The translations under genes were made by a program, and so were the position numbers. Shown here one piece after another: positions 11,857-23,706 of a stretch of 64,000 nucleotides of DNA. The DNA comes from Omphiscola glabra (Eukaryota; Mollusca; Gastropoda; Lymnaeidae), in contig OZ024807.1 in NCBI GenBank assembly GCA_964017045.1, positions 18,073,813-18,137,812 on the forward strand, written 5' to 3'. The notes below the pieces were generated by a model. It was given only the letters and a program-made list of their open reading frames with translations, had not been told where the DNA came from and ran no database searches. Every line of letters begins with the position of its first letter. Position 1 is the first letter of the stretch.

Positions 11857-14800
11857 ATGTTTTCCATAATTCTCTTAGGAGCGTTGCTGCCCTTTGTTTT
11901 GGGACAGACGGATCCGACCAAAGTTTGTCTACCAGACACAGTTCAGTTCATCTCATTCAACTTGGACAAGGACGTAAGTGCATTTAGTATCTGCTTTACA
12001 TCATCTAGATTTAATTTCATGTAAACAGTCGTATAAATGTGGCAACAATGAAGTTCAAGTTTTCAATTAAATATATATATACATTATATACATTTAAATT
12101 TGAGGCTCTGGGTAGGATTTTATTACTTCTTTCATCATTCTTTCTTTCAATCAGACAATTTTCTTTTTCTTTTTCCTTTCTCGGCGGTAAACAACATTAC
12201 GGTACGGAAATGAGATTTCAAGTCGTAATTGTTTCAATGACGTTAAACATTTTTTATTAATAAATATAATTTACTCTAAGTTCGTTTAAAAAAAAAATAA
12301 AAAAATGTTAACGCATATAAGCTACGTTTCAATTTTTTAATGACAACGAAGACACTGAATGAACATACGGATTCCATTCGTGGAAATAACGGTGTTACCA
12401 ATGTGGTGCTAATCGAAATAATTGTGTTCCCAAAGTGGCGCTTATGGAAATAATGGTGATATCAAGGTGGCGCTTTTGAAAATGAGATGAACTCGATTTC
12501 ATTTCAAATTATTGAAAGTATTTCCTGTCCTTTGGTTAACCGAGCGCACCTTTCTCGAGTACCCCCCCCCCCCCCCCAACTGTGGACGGTTATCAAATAG
12601 TTGATAATTCAAAGTAGTCACCTCTTGATTATGTTTAACAGTATATTAAAAATAATAATGGTGTCATATAATTTAAATGATCCTATTGTACCCGTAGGGT
12701 TAGATTATTTATTGACGTGACACGCTTTCATATTCTTTTCCCAGGAAGGTGGAGTCGGAGCCATTGATTTTAAAAGAAAACTGTTGGGCAGCGTGACCCC
12801 AACACGTACCATTGTCCAGGACCTGGCCGCCGTAAGTGTGTGTGTGTGTGTGTTTAACAAACAAAACAAAAAACCCAAAAAACTTCAAAGTTCAAATTCA
12901 TAAAGTAAAAAAAAAAAAATAGAAATCCTGTACGAATAATTCAATGGAAAACATAATGGAAGAGCGACCTTAAGAGAAGGTAGAGGCGTGTAATGGAATA
13001 TAAGGTGCGGATTGTGTTTAAACTCCAATGTGTTGCGTTTTGATCGTGTATAAGTTCCCTTAATGGTGAGTTTTGATTGTGTATAAGTTCCCTTAATGGT
13101 GAGTTTTGATTGTGTATAAGTTCCCTTAATGGTGAGTTTTGATTGTGTATAAGTTCCCTTAATGGTGAGTTTTGATTGTGTATAAGTTCCCTTAATGGTG
13201 GGTTTTGATTGTGTATAAGTTCCCTTAATGGTGGGTTTTGATTGTGTTTAAGTTCCCTTAATGGTGGGTTTTGATCGTGTATAAGTTCCCTTAATGGTGA
13301 GTTTTGATTGTGTATAAGTTCCCTTAATGGTGGGTTTTGATTGTGTTTAAGTTCCCTCAGGGTGGGTTTTGATTGTGTATAAGTTCCCTTAATGGTGAGT
13401 TTTGATTGTGTATAAGTTCCCTTAATGGTGGGTTTTGATCGTGTATAAGTTCCCTTAATGGTGAGTTTTGATTGTGTATAAGTTCCCTTAATGGTGGGTT
13501 TTGATTGTGTATAAGTTCCCTTAATGGTGGGTTTTGATTGTGTATAAGTTCCCTTAATGGTGGGTTTTGATTGTGTATAAGTTCCCTTAATGGTGGGTTT
13601 TGATTGTGTATAAGTTCCCTTAATGGTGGGTTTTGATTGTGTTTAAGTTCCCTTAATGGTGGGTTTTGATCGTGTATAAGTTCCCTTAATGGTGAGTTTT
13701 GATTGTGTATAAGTTCCCTTAATGGTGGGTTTTGATTGTGTTTAAGTTCCCTCAGGGTGGGTTTTGATTGTGTATAAGTTCCCTTAATGGTGAGTTTTGA
13801 TTGTGTATAAGTTCCCTTAATGGTGGGTTTTGATCGTGTATAAGTTCCCTTAATGGTGAGTTTTGATTGTGTATAAGTTCCCTTAATGGTGGGTTTTGAT
13901 TGTGTATAAGTTCCCTTAATGGTGAGTTTTGATTGTGTATAAGTTCCCTTAATGGTGGGTTTTGATTGTGTATATGTTCCCTTAATGGTGGGTTTTGATT
14001 GTGTATATGTTCCCTTAATGGTGGGTTTTGATTGTGTATAAGTTCCCTTAATGGTGGGTTTTGATTGTGTATATGTTCCCTTAATGGTGGGTTTTGATTG
14101 TGTATATGTTCCCTCATGGTGGGTTTTGATTGTGTATATGTTACCTAATGGTGAATGTTGTGTATCAACAGAAAAAAGCCTATGTAACGGAGCCTGATGG
14201 AAGCTGCCAGGCTTCAGACATAGCAGACGATGCCATACTAACCCAGTGTCTACCAGGTTCAGTTATATACCACTTCTCGTATCATTGATGGTACACTTAT
14301 AATAATATTACTTTCACATCAGTTCAAAATGTTTGTCCACTCATGTACCGAAATTTTTTAAACAAATATTTAGCGCACTTTTTGTTTCCAAAGGCTTTGT
14401 TACTTTCTGTCCATACATTCCCCAATACATGCTGTGTAATATATTCCCCAATACATGCTTGGTAAATATAAACTTTCCACACATTTCCCAGAACGTGCTG
14501 TGTAAATATAAACTTTCCACACATTCCCCAGAACGTGCAGTGTACGTAGCTGATGCCAGCTGGGGCTTTGGCCCCAATGCCCTGACGGAGGACGGCTGGC
14601 AGCTGCCCTTCAATGGCGGCACACTGAAACTCCTCATCACCAAACAACCGGACCAGCCACGCTACATAATGCTGTCTAAATTTGTGGACTGTAAGTGGTG
14701 TAACAATGAGACTGATCTCACGGCAGACTTCTGAAAACTCAGTAACATTAGTCTGTCTTTTAATAGTAACCTTTAACTGGGCTCCGGGGTTACAACGAAC

Positions 14801-15558
14801 ATTCGGATGCGGACGTTACAAAGAAAAGTTTCTCAGACATAAAAAAAATATATTATTATCGAATGCTTTTGCAGTTTGAATACAGTTATACGTTAGACAA
14901 GAAAGCGTTTTAATGATGAAATGGAACAATCAGGCAGAGAAGAACTACCGTATTTTACGGACAATAAGAAACACGTTTTTTCTTCGAAAAATTGCCTCCA
15001 ACTTTCAGGTGCGTCTTATACTCGAAATTAATATAAAAATGGTAAAAATGTTATTTGTTGAAAACATTGCTTAAAAATTAAGGTGCGTCTTCCGTAAAAT
15101 ACGGTATAAGATGATATTTTTAAACCTCAAACGACAAATTAAAAAGAAATATATTCAATAAACTTTATAAAAGATGATGTCCAGACGATAGCCCAGTTAG
15201 GTACAGTTATACAATATTTCGGTTCATGGGGGGGGGGGGGGGTATACAATGTTGAGTTCGACCTTCTCCAAGAGATGGAAGCGTGGTTGATGCTGATAAT
15301 TTGATTTTAATAAAAAGAATTAATGGACCATGCATCAGAGCTGGAAAACCTTAAGCATAGGGCGGAAACCGTTTACTTAAACAAAACTTTGATTAAGCTT
15401 ACAACAAAGATGACAACAAAATAAATAAAATCTTCTCTTTGTAATGTTTCCCCCCAGGCAAAGGCGAGGCGAGCTCTTCTTTCTACATCAACCCGTCGTT
15501 GAACATCACTCAGCCAGGAATACTGGACATCCCAACAAACTGTACCGCTGTTGTTTAG
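11857..15558 (+). CDS. EPDR copy C, divergent C-terminus
   Basis: This five-exon gene has exons 11857-11973, 12745-12831, 14172-14256, 14532-14690 and 15458-15558, encoding 182 aa with intron phases 0, 0, 1, 1. The signal peptide is roughly residues 1-16 (MFSIILLGALLPFVLG), followed by QTDPTKVC. The four family cysteines are at 24, 80, 94 and 178. Two features set it apart. The exon 4/5 junction codon is TGC rather than GCT/GGT, adding a fifth Cys at 150. The tail reads DIPTNCTAVV, replacing the IPDPCPP ending of the other copies and making exon 5 six bases shorter. The sequon NIT at N165 is kept but the exon 2 sequon is lost. Exon 4 keeps SWGFGPNALTE. Intron 2 is mostly a 33-bp minisatellite, and intron 3 is a repeat that includes the exon 4 acceptor. 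It is a secreted ependymin-family protein of unknown role. Confidence 0.87.
13010..14150. repeat. 33-bp minisatellite, about 34 copies, intron 2 of copy C
   Basis: The unit is built on GGTGGGTTTTGATTGTGTAT followed by AAGTTCCCTTAAT, with A/G and T/C variants interleaved. The last degenerate unit (GTTGTGTATCAACAG) forms the exon 3 acceptor at 14170-14171, so the array abuts the exon. Confidence 0.93.
14395..14545 (+). repeat. 40-bp repeat containing the exon 4 acceptor of copy C
   Basis: About three units carry the true 3' splice site (CCCCAG|AACGTGCAGTGTA). A decoy CCCAG|AACGTGCTGTGTA sits exactly 40 bp upstream, with AG at 14490-14491 against the true AG at 14530-14531. An older, more diverged unit lies further 5'. 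Confidence 0.85.
14948..15104. mobile_element. TA-flanked MITE, pogo/mariner-like
   Basis: This 157 bp element in intron 4 of copy C has termini CCGTATTTTACGG and CCGTAAAATACGG, which are inverted repeats, flanked by TA on both sides. The TA target site fits the Tc1/mariner/pogo group. It has no coding capacity. Confidence 0.7.
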
Positions 15559-16409
15559 TACCGCCATACTAAACTTTTGTTCACTGTTTGAATTATTACT
15601 CTATTTAAATAAGATATTTTAAGTAAAAACAATCCTTAAAAAAAAAAAACAATAATTTCTTATATTTGTATCTGTACCTAATCCAGCATTTTATTTTTTT
15701 TTGCTATTGAACCGAATCTCATAATAGTTTGATGAAATAATTTATATTCACATATTAAAATATTTTTTCAAAAAGAGTCTTCGTCGTTTTGTTTCCTGTT
15801 TATCATATAATTATATTTTAGTTTTTTGTTGTTGTTAAATTGTTCACCGGCCTCAATTTCAGTCATAATATATGGTCCGGGGTAGGGCAGTCTTAACAGT
15901 AAAATGGGGTGGGGGTGGGACAGGGCAAAGTAATGCACTGAGGCCCGATACCTCTCAAGAACTATAAAGTATACATTAATTAAAATCTGGCTCTTTAAAC
16001 AAAAACTTTTTTTATCTACACAAACGAATTAAAACATGTACCAAAAACTGTTTCGAAACTTGTTCACAAAAACTTTGGAAACATTTCGAAAACTGAACTT
16101 TTAAAACCAATTTAATTTGCCGAATTCTCTTTCAATATTCATTGAAAATTTGGGCAACCTGATGCGGCTAGAAATGTGAGGCCCCTATAAGCACGAGTCC
16201 CCAGGAGCCCGAAGCCCCGGGAAACTTCCTGGCGTGCCTATGCCTTAAGACGGCACTTGTTTGGAGTTCTTAAAATTTTTGCAGCGCCCCATCCCCCCAC
16301 CCCGGGTCAATTTCAAAACACGTTTCGTAACCCTGGCTAGAGATTATTGTCATAAAATATTAGCATTTATTTTTCACTTATGGAATTTCTCGTTCTTTAA
16401 AATTTGAAA

Positions 16410-16560
16410 GAATATGGTGACATCGGCAACAAGGGAATGTGCCAAGTTTCAGCTCGATAGGATGACAGGAAGTGGGTCTATTAGCCGTCCGTAGATTTTA
16501 CCTTAAGCACAGTAACATGCGAACAAAAGGGAATTTGATATAAAAAGAATTAAACAACCC
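16410..16560 (+). repeat. Dispersed repeat, copy 1
   Basis: It shares the GCCAAGTTTCAGCTCGAT core, AGGAAGTGGGTC and a tail with ACATGCGAACAAAAG with the copies at 16640-16930 and 40259-40620 (same strand), and with 32945-33090 and 47190-47500 (opposite strand). Confidence 0.7.
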
Positions 16561-16639
16561 AAACTATTAAAGTTTTTCAGAAAAAGAAAATAAAATAGTA
16601 CGCACCAGAAGCACTTTCGATATAACAAAACAAAAAGAA

Positions 16640-16930
16640 AAAAAAATGTTTTTAAAAAGAGTCTCATTTAGCGCAGTTATCGGGAGTTTTATTTCGTGAA
16701 GTCAGTGGCATCGTATTTCCTTCATCTTCCCATTGAAAAACAGATGTCGGTGTGTGGGGGCATAAAATTTGATAGAATGTGTTGTCATCGGCAACGAGAC
16801 TATGTGCCAAGTTTCAGCTCAATATGTTGACGGGAAGTGGGCCAATTAGCCTTCCAAAGATTTTGTCACACACCCAGCCAGAGAGAAACACACGAACAAA
16901 AGCGGAGATAATAGAAAATATAAAAAAATA
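16640..16930 (+). repeat. Dispersed repeat, copy 2
   Basis: This is a longer copy of the same family. Its 5' part (TTTAGCGCAGTTATCGGGA, then TTCCTTCATCTTCCC) matches 40380-40430. Its 3' part has GCCAAGTTTCAGCTCAAT and ends ACGAACAAAAGCGGAG. Confidence 0.7.
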
Positions 16931-17165
16931 CACAAGCTACTAATGCGCAAATGTTGGTACCCGTGAATAAACATATCACTTAAACCAGATATTCCATTTT
17001 CTACATTTATTTCAAGTTATTAGACGAAGTGGGTCAGAGGAAGAGTGTAAGAGGAAAAGGCGTGACAAGGGGGCCAGACAAAAGGGTCAGAGTCAAAGGA
17101 TAGCCAAAAGTGTTCAGTTGAGTAGTGTAAAACAAAGGGGTAAGATAGAAGGGATTATTCAAAGG

Positions 17166-17445
17166 GGATGGACGCAAAGTGCTAGTGACAGGGGTCGGGG
17201 GCACAGGATCAGACAAAAGGGTCGGACGCAAAGTGCTAGTGAAAGGGGTCGGGGGCACAGGATCAGACAAAAGGGTAGGACGCAAAGTGCTAGTGAAAGG
17301 GGTCGGGGGCACAGGATCAGACAAAAGGGTCAGACGCAAAGTGCTAGTGAAAGGGGTCTGGGGCACAGGATCAGACAAAAGGGTCAGACGCAAAGTGCTA
17401 GTGAAAGGGGTCGGGGGCACATGATCAGACAAAAAGGTTCAGACG
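17166..17445. repeat. 54-bp minisatellite, about 5 copies
   Basis: The unit includes GACGCAAAGTGCTAGTGAAA, then GGGGTCGGGGGCACAGGATC, then AGACAAAAGGGTC. It is purine-rich on the plus strand. Confidence 0.93.
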
Positions 17446-19321
17446 CAAATGGTTCGACAAAGCGTAAGACGCGAATTTGGAGACATAGTGTTCAGACACA
17501 AATCAGGGCTCAGTCGCAAAGGGTTCGTCAAAGGGGTCAGACACCAAAAGTTACACAAAGGGGCAGGTTGGGGGGGGGGGTGTCAACCATGTTTTCCATT
17601 TACTAAATAAATAGCATAAATTTCTTCATTGCTTTTCTAATTTATTATTCTCACCTTAATTTGATGAAAATGTTTAGAATGGATATTTCCAGTAATAGTT
17701 TTGCTTTGTTTTGTTTCTTGTTGGGCGAAAAATTTTAGAAGAAGTTGATCAAATGACCACAGGTTGAAAGTGAAGGTCAGACAAAAAATTGTTCAGACAG
17801 CGGTTCTCAAACAAACGGGGTCGGTCCAAGGGATACGAGGATTCAGTTGAGAAACCTGTGCGCTAATGTATTGTTCTTGGTTTGAAACTCTACATCTTAG
17901 CCGGTCTCCTGTCTGCTGTAACACTGTTTCTCAATAGAATTATAATCAGACATCAGGTGGGTCAGAATAATGGATGCTAGAATAAGAGCACGGGGCTTAC
18001 ACTAAGAGTTAGGCGCGTATTAAGAACAGACCCTTAAAATTGGTGCCCGCGGAATAATGGATTACGACCTCGCCTTAAAATTATATTCTCAGCACCACTT
18101 TAAAAAAAAATGGCGCCCTCCTTATTTCATAAGAAAGTCGAGACTCATACATATCCACTGACACAACCGGAAAAACATCCACAAACATGTCGACATAAAC
18201 ATCCACATACGCCTCCAAGTTGAACAACCAGATTTAAAGATTTTTTCGACTATTTTTGAAACAGTTAGTAAACACTACTTTAAAATACCCGAATACATTT
18301 ACTTAAGGACCAGTAAGTGATTGAATAGGCCGTTAAAACGTAGTCACATATTTGCATTGGTCCCTCCAATGAAACCATAAATCCCCCGAATGTTGGTGGT
18401 GCTATCGATGTCTGCACACCCCACCCCCCGTACAACGGCACGCTACGTTCGTCAGCAAGTTTCACTACTAGCGTGTACACGCACGCAGCCGTGACTCGGC
18501 AGTTTTTGCTGTTGGTGGGGAAATAAAAGTTTTTTTAGCGGTTTTCGCTATAGTAATTATTATTCTGTAGTTGAGAGCTTTTGATTGATAAGAAATAAGA
18601 TAAAAACTTAATGGCATTTATTTAAGTTGAATTTTTATGATTATTTTAAAAACGTTTTTCCTTTGCACATTTCGATTTATTTGTTGACATTATTTTTGAA
18701 ACACGAGCGAAGAGAATACGAAAGAATAAAAAGTATTTATTTTTTTAAAAATGTTACTTGATTGATTTTACATAATTCTGGCGTTGTTTTGTGGTTTGGG
18801 AAAAAAGAGGGGGGGGGGGTGGTTTGTGGTGGTGGTAAATAAAAGTAAATTTTATTAAAAATTAAATGATAGCCCATTTAAAAAGAACATATTTTATAAG
18901 CGTACTCTTTACAAAAATGACGTTGCACTCCAAGTGCGAATTTCACAACAAACCGATTGAAAATAGCATGCGATTTTCACGTTGTCTTACAACATGAAGG
19001 TAGTTCAAGTTGATATGAACCAATGTATTTTAACATTTATTTTGAATCAGGTACTCTAATTTAATTTTTAAAAAAATCAAAATGATATTTTGATTCACGA
19101 AATATTCCCATTAAATTTTCCCAACATTGCGTCCAATAATATCAGCACTAAACTATTCAGAAGTGGGCCAAATTACGACAATGTTTGTACGCTGCGAAAT
19201 TTGGCCTCTTTAGTTTTATAGACGTAGATACTCACAGATTTCATCATATATCATTGAAGGAATTGTCACTAAATTGAGAAAAGAAGAGGGTGGGTGCGGG
19301 GGTGGAGAGGGTGACTTACAG

Positions 19322-19328
19322 TATAAAA
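19322..19328 (+). promoter_or_regulatory. TATA box of EPDR copy D
   Basis: TATAAAA lies within AGTATAAAAAGGACTATTC, 109 bp upstream of the ATG. The same sequence and spacing are kept in copy F, and the leader between TATA and ATG is also nearly the same, which supports a real core promoter. Confidence 0.75.
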
Positions 19329-19430
19329 AGGACTATTCTTTGGCGAAGCAATTCAAAAAGCAAGCAAACCATTTACTCGTACACAACCAAGGCCCTTAAA
19401 CCTGAACAAAAACCTCCAAGACCTGCTACA

Positions 19431-22400
19431 ATGCTGTCTATCCTGGCAATTACCGCGTTGCTGCCCTTTGTTGTCTCCTGCACAACGGACCCGACCACAG
19501 TGTGTCTGCCGGACAGGCTTCAGTTCGTGACGTTCAACCTGAACACGGACGTGAGTACTATGAGTTGTGTCACGTTTCAAACTTGATCAGTATATAACAC
19601 CGAGTACATCGTTTGGGAATTTATAAATTGCCTAAAGATTTATTCAAAGTTAACAAGCATTTTAATGGGTATAATAAGATACGTAAAAATGTTTCAAAAC
19701 TTCAGTTCATATTTTAATTTATATATACTTTTTTTTTTATGTGCTTAAATTATCCATTGGAAAACTTTTGCAGAATATCAAATATAGCTTATAGTTATCA
19801 TAAAACTCTGAATATCATTTGAAAGCTTGTTTTGGAAGCAAAAGTTATCAACTTTAAGACATTTATTGAACTTTGGTTTTTTTAAAACAACCCAATTTTT
19901 TAGGGTAATTAAAAAAAAAGAAGTGATATTTTCTATTCACACCAATGTGAATGGAAAATGTCAAATTTTTACTATTTTTAGCAGAGTGTTAAAGAAACCA
20001 ACAATATACATAGCATGACAGCAACTATCGGATGCCATCTGTCATTTTCGTTATTTGTTTTGAAGAATAATATTTGTAATGTTAAATCATGTTGTTTGGT
20101 TTATCTTTTTAATACAAGAATTTACAATACGAATATAATTGATACGTCTACTGATTCCACCCTCAAACACACATTTTCTTTATTCTCAGGTGGGTGGTGT
20201 AGGTGTGATAGACTACACAAAGAACATATTGTCAATGGCCAGTCCTAACTTGACCATTATTGAGGATCTAGCTGCTGTAAGTAGACATACTATCTAGACA
20301 TAATGTAGAGATATTTCATCCAGGCGTATATTTTATACATAATCTTGAGACATAACCTCTAGCCATAACCTCAAACATACTTCAGTATCTGTGTTTAGAG
20401 GAGTTATTGGACCTTGCTCATCCACTGGGTCACAAATTACTTGAGACGAATATTATCTTTAAAAAAATATCCCAAACGTTATGTCATTGCAATCAACATT
20501 GTATGTCTCTTACGTATGTTGTGCCCCAAATTCCTTCATTTGTTTCAACAGAAGAAAAGGTATATGGTAGACGAGAAAGGAAACTGTCAATCATTCGATA
20601 TGCCTGCTGACGGCGTGTTACCCCAGTGTCTCCCAGGTAAAGAAACTCCGTTGTTGTCATGTCAGTTTTCAACCGTTATTATTGAACAGTGGTGTTAAAA
20701 CACGACAACACTTCACTGTTTCGTTTTCATTGGGTATGAAAAACGGTTTTTAAACTTCAGAAACGTGTATGAGTCATAAGTATAAAATATGAGCAAGAGA
20801 CGTTTTGGGCAGAGTTGTTTCTAGGGTTGTACTTACAGTACATTTAACATTTAGGAAATGATTATAGACATGTTTGTAAAGTTGTACAAACAGTAAATGT
20901 ACCATGTGCAGTGACCAGATCGGTAATACTTACAGACATGTTTCTAAGGTTGTAGTTGTAGTTACATACATGGCCATGTGCGGTGCCCAGATAGGCAATA
21001 CTTACAGACATGTTTCTAAGATTGTAGTTACATACATGTGCCATGTGCAGTGCCCAGATAGGAAATACTTACAGACTTGTTTCTAAGGTTGTAGTTACAT
21101 ACATGTGCCATGTGCAGTGCCCAGATAGGAAATAGTTACAGACATGTTTCGAAGGTTGTAGTTACAGACATGTGCCATGTGCAGTGCCCAGATAAGCAAT
21201 AGTTACAGACATGTTTCTAAGGTTGTAGTTACAGACATGTGCCATGTGCAGTGCCCAGATAGGCAATAGTTACAGACATGTTTCTAAGGTTGTAGTTACA
21301 GACATGTGCCATGTGCGGTGCACAGATAGGAAATAGTTACAGACACATGTGCCATGTGCAGTGCACAGATAGGCAATAGTTACAGACATGTGCCATGTGC
21401 AGTGCACAGATAGGCAATAGTTACAGACATGTTTCTAAGGTTGTAGTTACATACATGGTCATGTGTAGTGCCCAGATAGGCAATACTTACAGACATGTTT
21501 CTAAGGTTGTAGTTGTAGTTACATACATGGCCATGTGCAGTGCCCATATAGGCAATACTTACAGACATGTTTCTAAGGTTGTAGTTGTAGTTACATACAT
21601 GGCCATGTGCAGTGCACAGATAGGCAATACTTACAGACATGTTTCTAAGGTTGTAGTTTTAGTTACATACATGGCCATGTGCAGTGCACAGATAGGAAAT
21701 ACTTATTGAAATGTTTGGTAAAAAAACAACAGAGATAGCATTATAAATAGGTTTTGAAATAAAATCAGTGTCATCGTATATGCATGGACATGTTTCTTAC
21801 GGTGCTATTTTGAGATTATATTGACTTCTTAAGTGTTTAAAATATGTTCTTTACTATAGATCTATAGTTTTACAATCTGATCAAATTGTGTGCCTGTGTC
21901 TGTGTCCACAGCCAATGCCGTGTTAGTAGGCGAGGCGACCTGGGGCTTCGGTCCCAACGCCTTGACCGAGGAAGGCTGGCAGATCCCGTTCCTTGGCGGC
22001 ACCATGAGGCTGCTGATAACCAACCAACCAGGCCAACCCAGATACGTCATGATGTCCAAGTTTGTGGACGGTAAGCAAGAAACTACTGGGAATGATTATC
22101 AGCATAGACCCTTATAAAGTGCGCGCCTGTTATTTTTCAATAGCCATTGGTTCACGAAATACTTGAGACCATTGTTATGAAGAACAAAATTAGGTAAATA
22201 CATGTATGTAGGAATATATAGTGATTAAACTCTCCCCCCCCCCCCCGCAAAATTTGGAATCAGATACACTAAACTAAATCAATGAAGGCGTGAAAGAGAA
22301 ATGGAATACGACCATTAAACTTGTAACATGAGTTATGCGATCGCAGCAACAATACTCGTAGTTACCTCTTGTTTTTCAATAAGCATTTATTATTTTGTTT

Positions 22401-22615
22401 TGAACACATCAATATTGGTAGTAACATTGGTTTAACCTTTAAACCCCCCCCCCCAGTGCAACATTTAGACGTCTCGTGACTGGTTGTGTTTTTATCTCTT
22501 TATCTCAGCTCAAGGTCACGCCGAGTCAACCATTTACCTCAACCCGTCAGAGACCATCACACAGACCAACCTGCTCACAATCCCTGACCCTTGCCCCCCA
22601 CCAACAGCTGTCTAG
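19431..22615 (+). CDS. EPDR copy D, secreted ependymin-related protein
   Basis: This five-exon gene has exons 19431-19550, 20190-20276, 20552-20636, 21912-22070 and 22509-22615, encoding 185 aa with intron phases 0, 0, 1, 1. The signal peptide is about residues 1-17 (MLSILAITALLPFVVSC), then TTDPTTVC. The conserved cysteines are at 25, 81, 95 and 179, with a sequon NLT at N60. Exon 4 encodes TWGFGPNALTEEGW and NQPGQPRYVM; the tail is IPDPCPPPTAV. It is the near twin of copy F, sharing promoter and flanks. It differs by having one copy of the exon 3 end, an expanded repeat in intron 3 and a shorter intron 4. The two proteins may be redundant or divide expression between tissues; that is inference. 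Confidence 0.9.
20393..20400. other. Empty target site for the hAT element of copy F
   Basis: Intron 2 of copy D reads CTGTGTTTAGAGGAGTTATTGG where copy F has CTGTGGTTAGAG, the element, then GGTTAGAGGATTTATTGG. D thus preserves the pre-insertion site with a single copy of the 8-bp target. Confidence 0.85.
20860..21715. repeat. Complex minisatellite, intron 3 of copy D, about 13 units
   Basis: Units of roughly 55-75 bp are built from CAGTGCCCAGATAGGCAATA, TTACAGACATGTTTCTAAGG and TTGTAGTTACATACATG, some with an internal TTGTAG duplication. Copy F keeps a single-copy version at about 39370-39485. Confidence 0.9.
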
Positions 22616-22717
22616 TTATAGGATGTTGGTTTAGGCTGTTTATTTAACATGATTTTTATACTTTTATTTATCATTGACTACTACTATTATTAGAGAAATC
22701 AATACATAATACACATC

Positions 22718-22723
22718 AATAAA
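22718..22723 (+). terminator. Poly(A) signal of EPDR copy D
   Basis: AATAAA lies about 100 bp after the stop, inside the region shared with copy F. Confidence 0.6.
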
Positions 22724-23659
22724 TGATTGACTTAGTTTTGACATATATTATTCAATATTGCCATTTGTCTTCGAGGCTATTGCTTGAAAAGAAAACATAT
22801 TTGTGTTATAAATGTTTTATCCAAAAGATTACTTTGTGTTAGTAAGCATTTGATCAAAAATAATATAACTTGATTTTTGTTGAGCAGCTTTTATATTCTA
22901 TTTGTAGTATGTGCAAACAGTGAGCAGGTTGGGAGCTAAATATAATGTAGAAGGAAATAAAAAAATTAGTGAAATAATTTATTTTATTATAACACCGTTA
23001 CGAGACCCACTTACGTCAACCAATGTAAGTGGGTCACTACTGACGAAATAGAAACAGTGAAACTGTTTATTTTACAACTATGCTAAACCACTGAAGTCAC
23101 GTGTCCGGATCTCACGAACTGTGGGCCATATGCGGTCTGTTAAATTGTCGAACCCGAATATCGTGAATTCGATCCAAACAACTAGCATCCGTTTTATAAC
23201 ATTATGACTTATCAATATGCCCCACTCATGCAGAAAGAGTAAGAACTTCTTAGCAATGTTTTAGTCCTTGTTTACCTTGTTCGAGTCTTCCTGATTGGTA
23301 GGAGAATAAAATTGGAAATATTATACCTTGAATTTTGAATAGAATGATTACTTGTTACAACTGTTTTATTTAGTCCGGGGGTATTTTACACGATAGTTAG
23401 CCAAGCGATGAGTTTAAAGCAATTTTCTAAGAGCTCAAATCGTGATGTTTTATTAGTAGCATTCTTCTTACCACCAGTGCTTCTCAAACATCCCCCATGA
23501 GCACCAAAGAAGAATGTATGTTCCCGCTCCTCCTTAAGTTAAAGAGCTTAAAAATAAAATACTTTATACAAAGGATTATAACTGAAGGACTGCATTCAAG
23601 CTATGTCAAGAAAATAGTAGAACAAGGTATGTGGAAGCTTAGAATATATAAAGAAAGGA

Positions 23660-23706
23660 CAATAGAAAGTTAAACGTTTGGGGCTAAGAGCCTTCATCAG
23701 CGGACA
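23660..23706 (-). repeat. Degenerate hammerhead-ribozyme-like motif, second copy
   Basis: On the minus strand CTGATGA is followed by AGGCTCTTAGCC, a possible stem II, then CCAAACGTT where the core would be GAAACGTT. The layout is the same as at 3745-3792. Such motifs mark Penelope-like and related retroelements; this copy has a damaged core. Confidence 0.4.

Larger units (their letters stand above)
15559..18659. other. Intergenic C-D, proximal part
   Basis: No gene is recognised. It contains two copies of a dispersed repeat (16410-16560 and 16640-16930), a 54-bp minisatellite at 17166-17445, and a hAT-like end near 17798 (CAGCGGTTCTCAAAC). The frame at 17034-17606 is repeat-driven. Confidence 0.55.
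18660..23430 (+). repeat. Segmental duplication, D side
   Basis: This block is paralogous to about 36298-42330. Shared stretches include the distal promoter (GCGTCCAATAATATCA, then AATTTGGCCTC), the TATA region, all five exons, introns 1 and 2, the 3' UTR (AGGCTGTTTATTT) and a 3' flank with ACTGTGGG and ATGCGGTC. Boundaries are approximate. Confidence 0.8.

Noticed and set aside
13752..14117. Frame coding an HNQNPPLRE-type repeat protein on the minus strand
   Set aside because: It is a translation of the 33-bp minisatellite in intron 2 of EPDR copy C.
17798..17865. Complete short hAT element with CAGCGGTTCTCAAAC and a GTTGAGAAACCTGTG end
   Set aside because: The ends are plausible inverted repeats, but the flanks show no 8-bp duplication.
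19431..19482. Lipoprotein-like VVSC motif in the signal peptide of copy D
   Set aside because: Bacterial lipoboxes do not apply to a eukaryotic secreted protein; the Cys lies at the signal peptide end.
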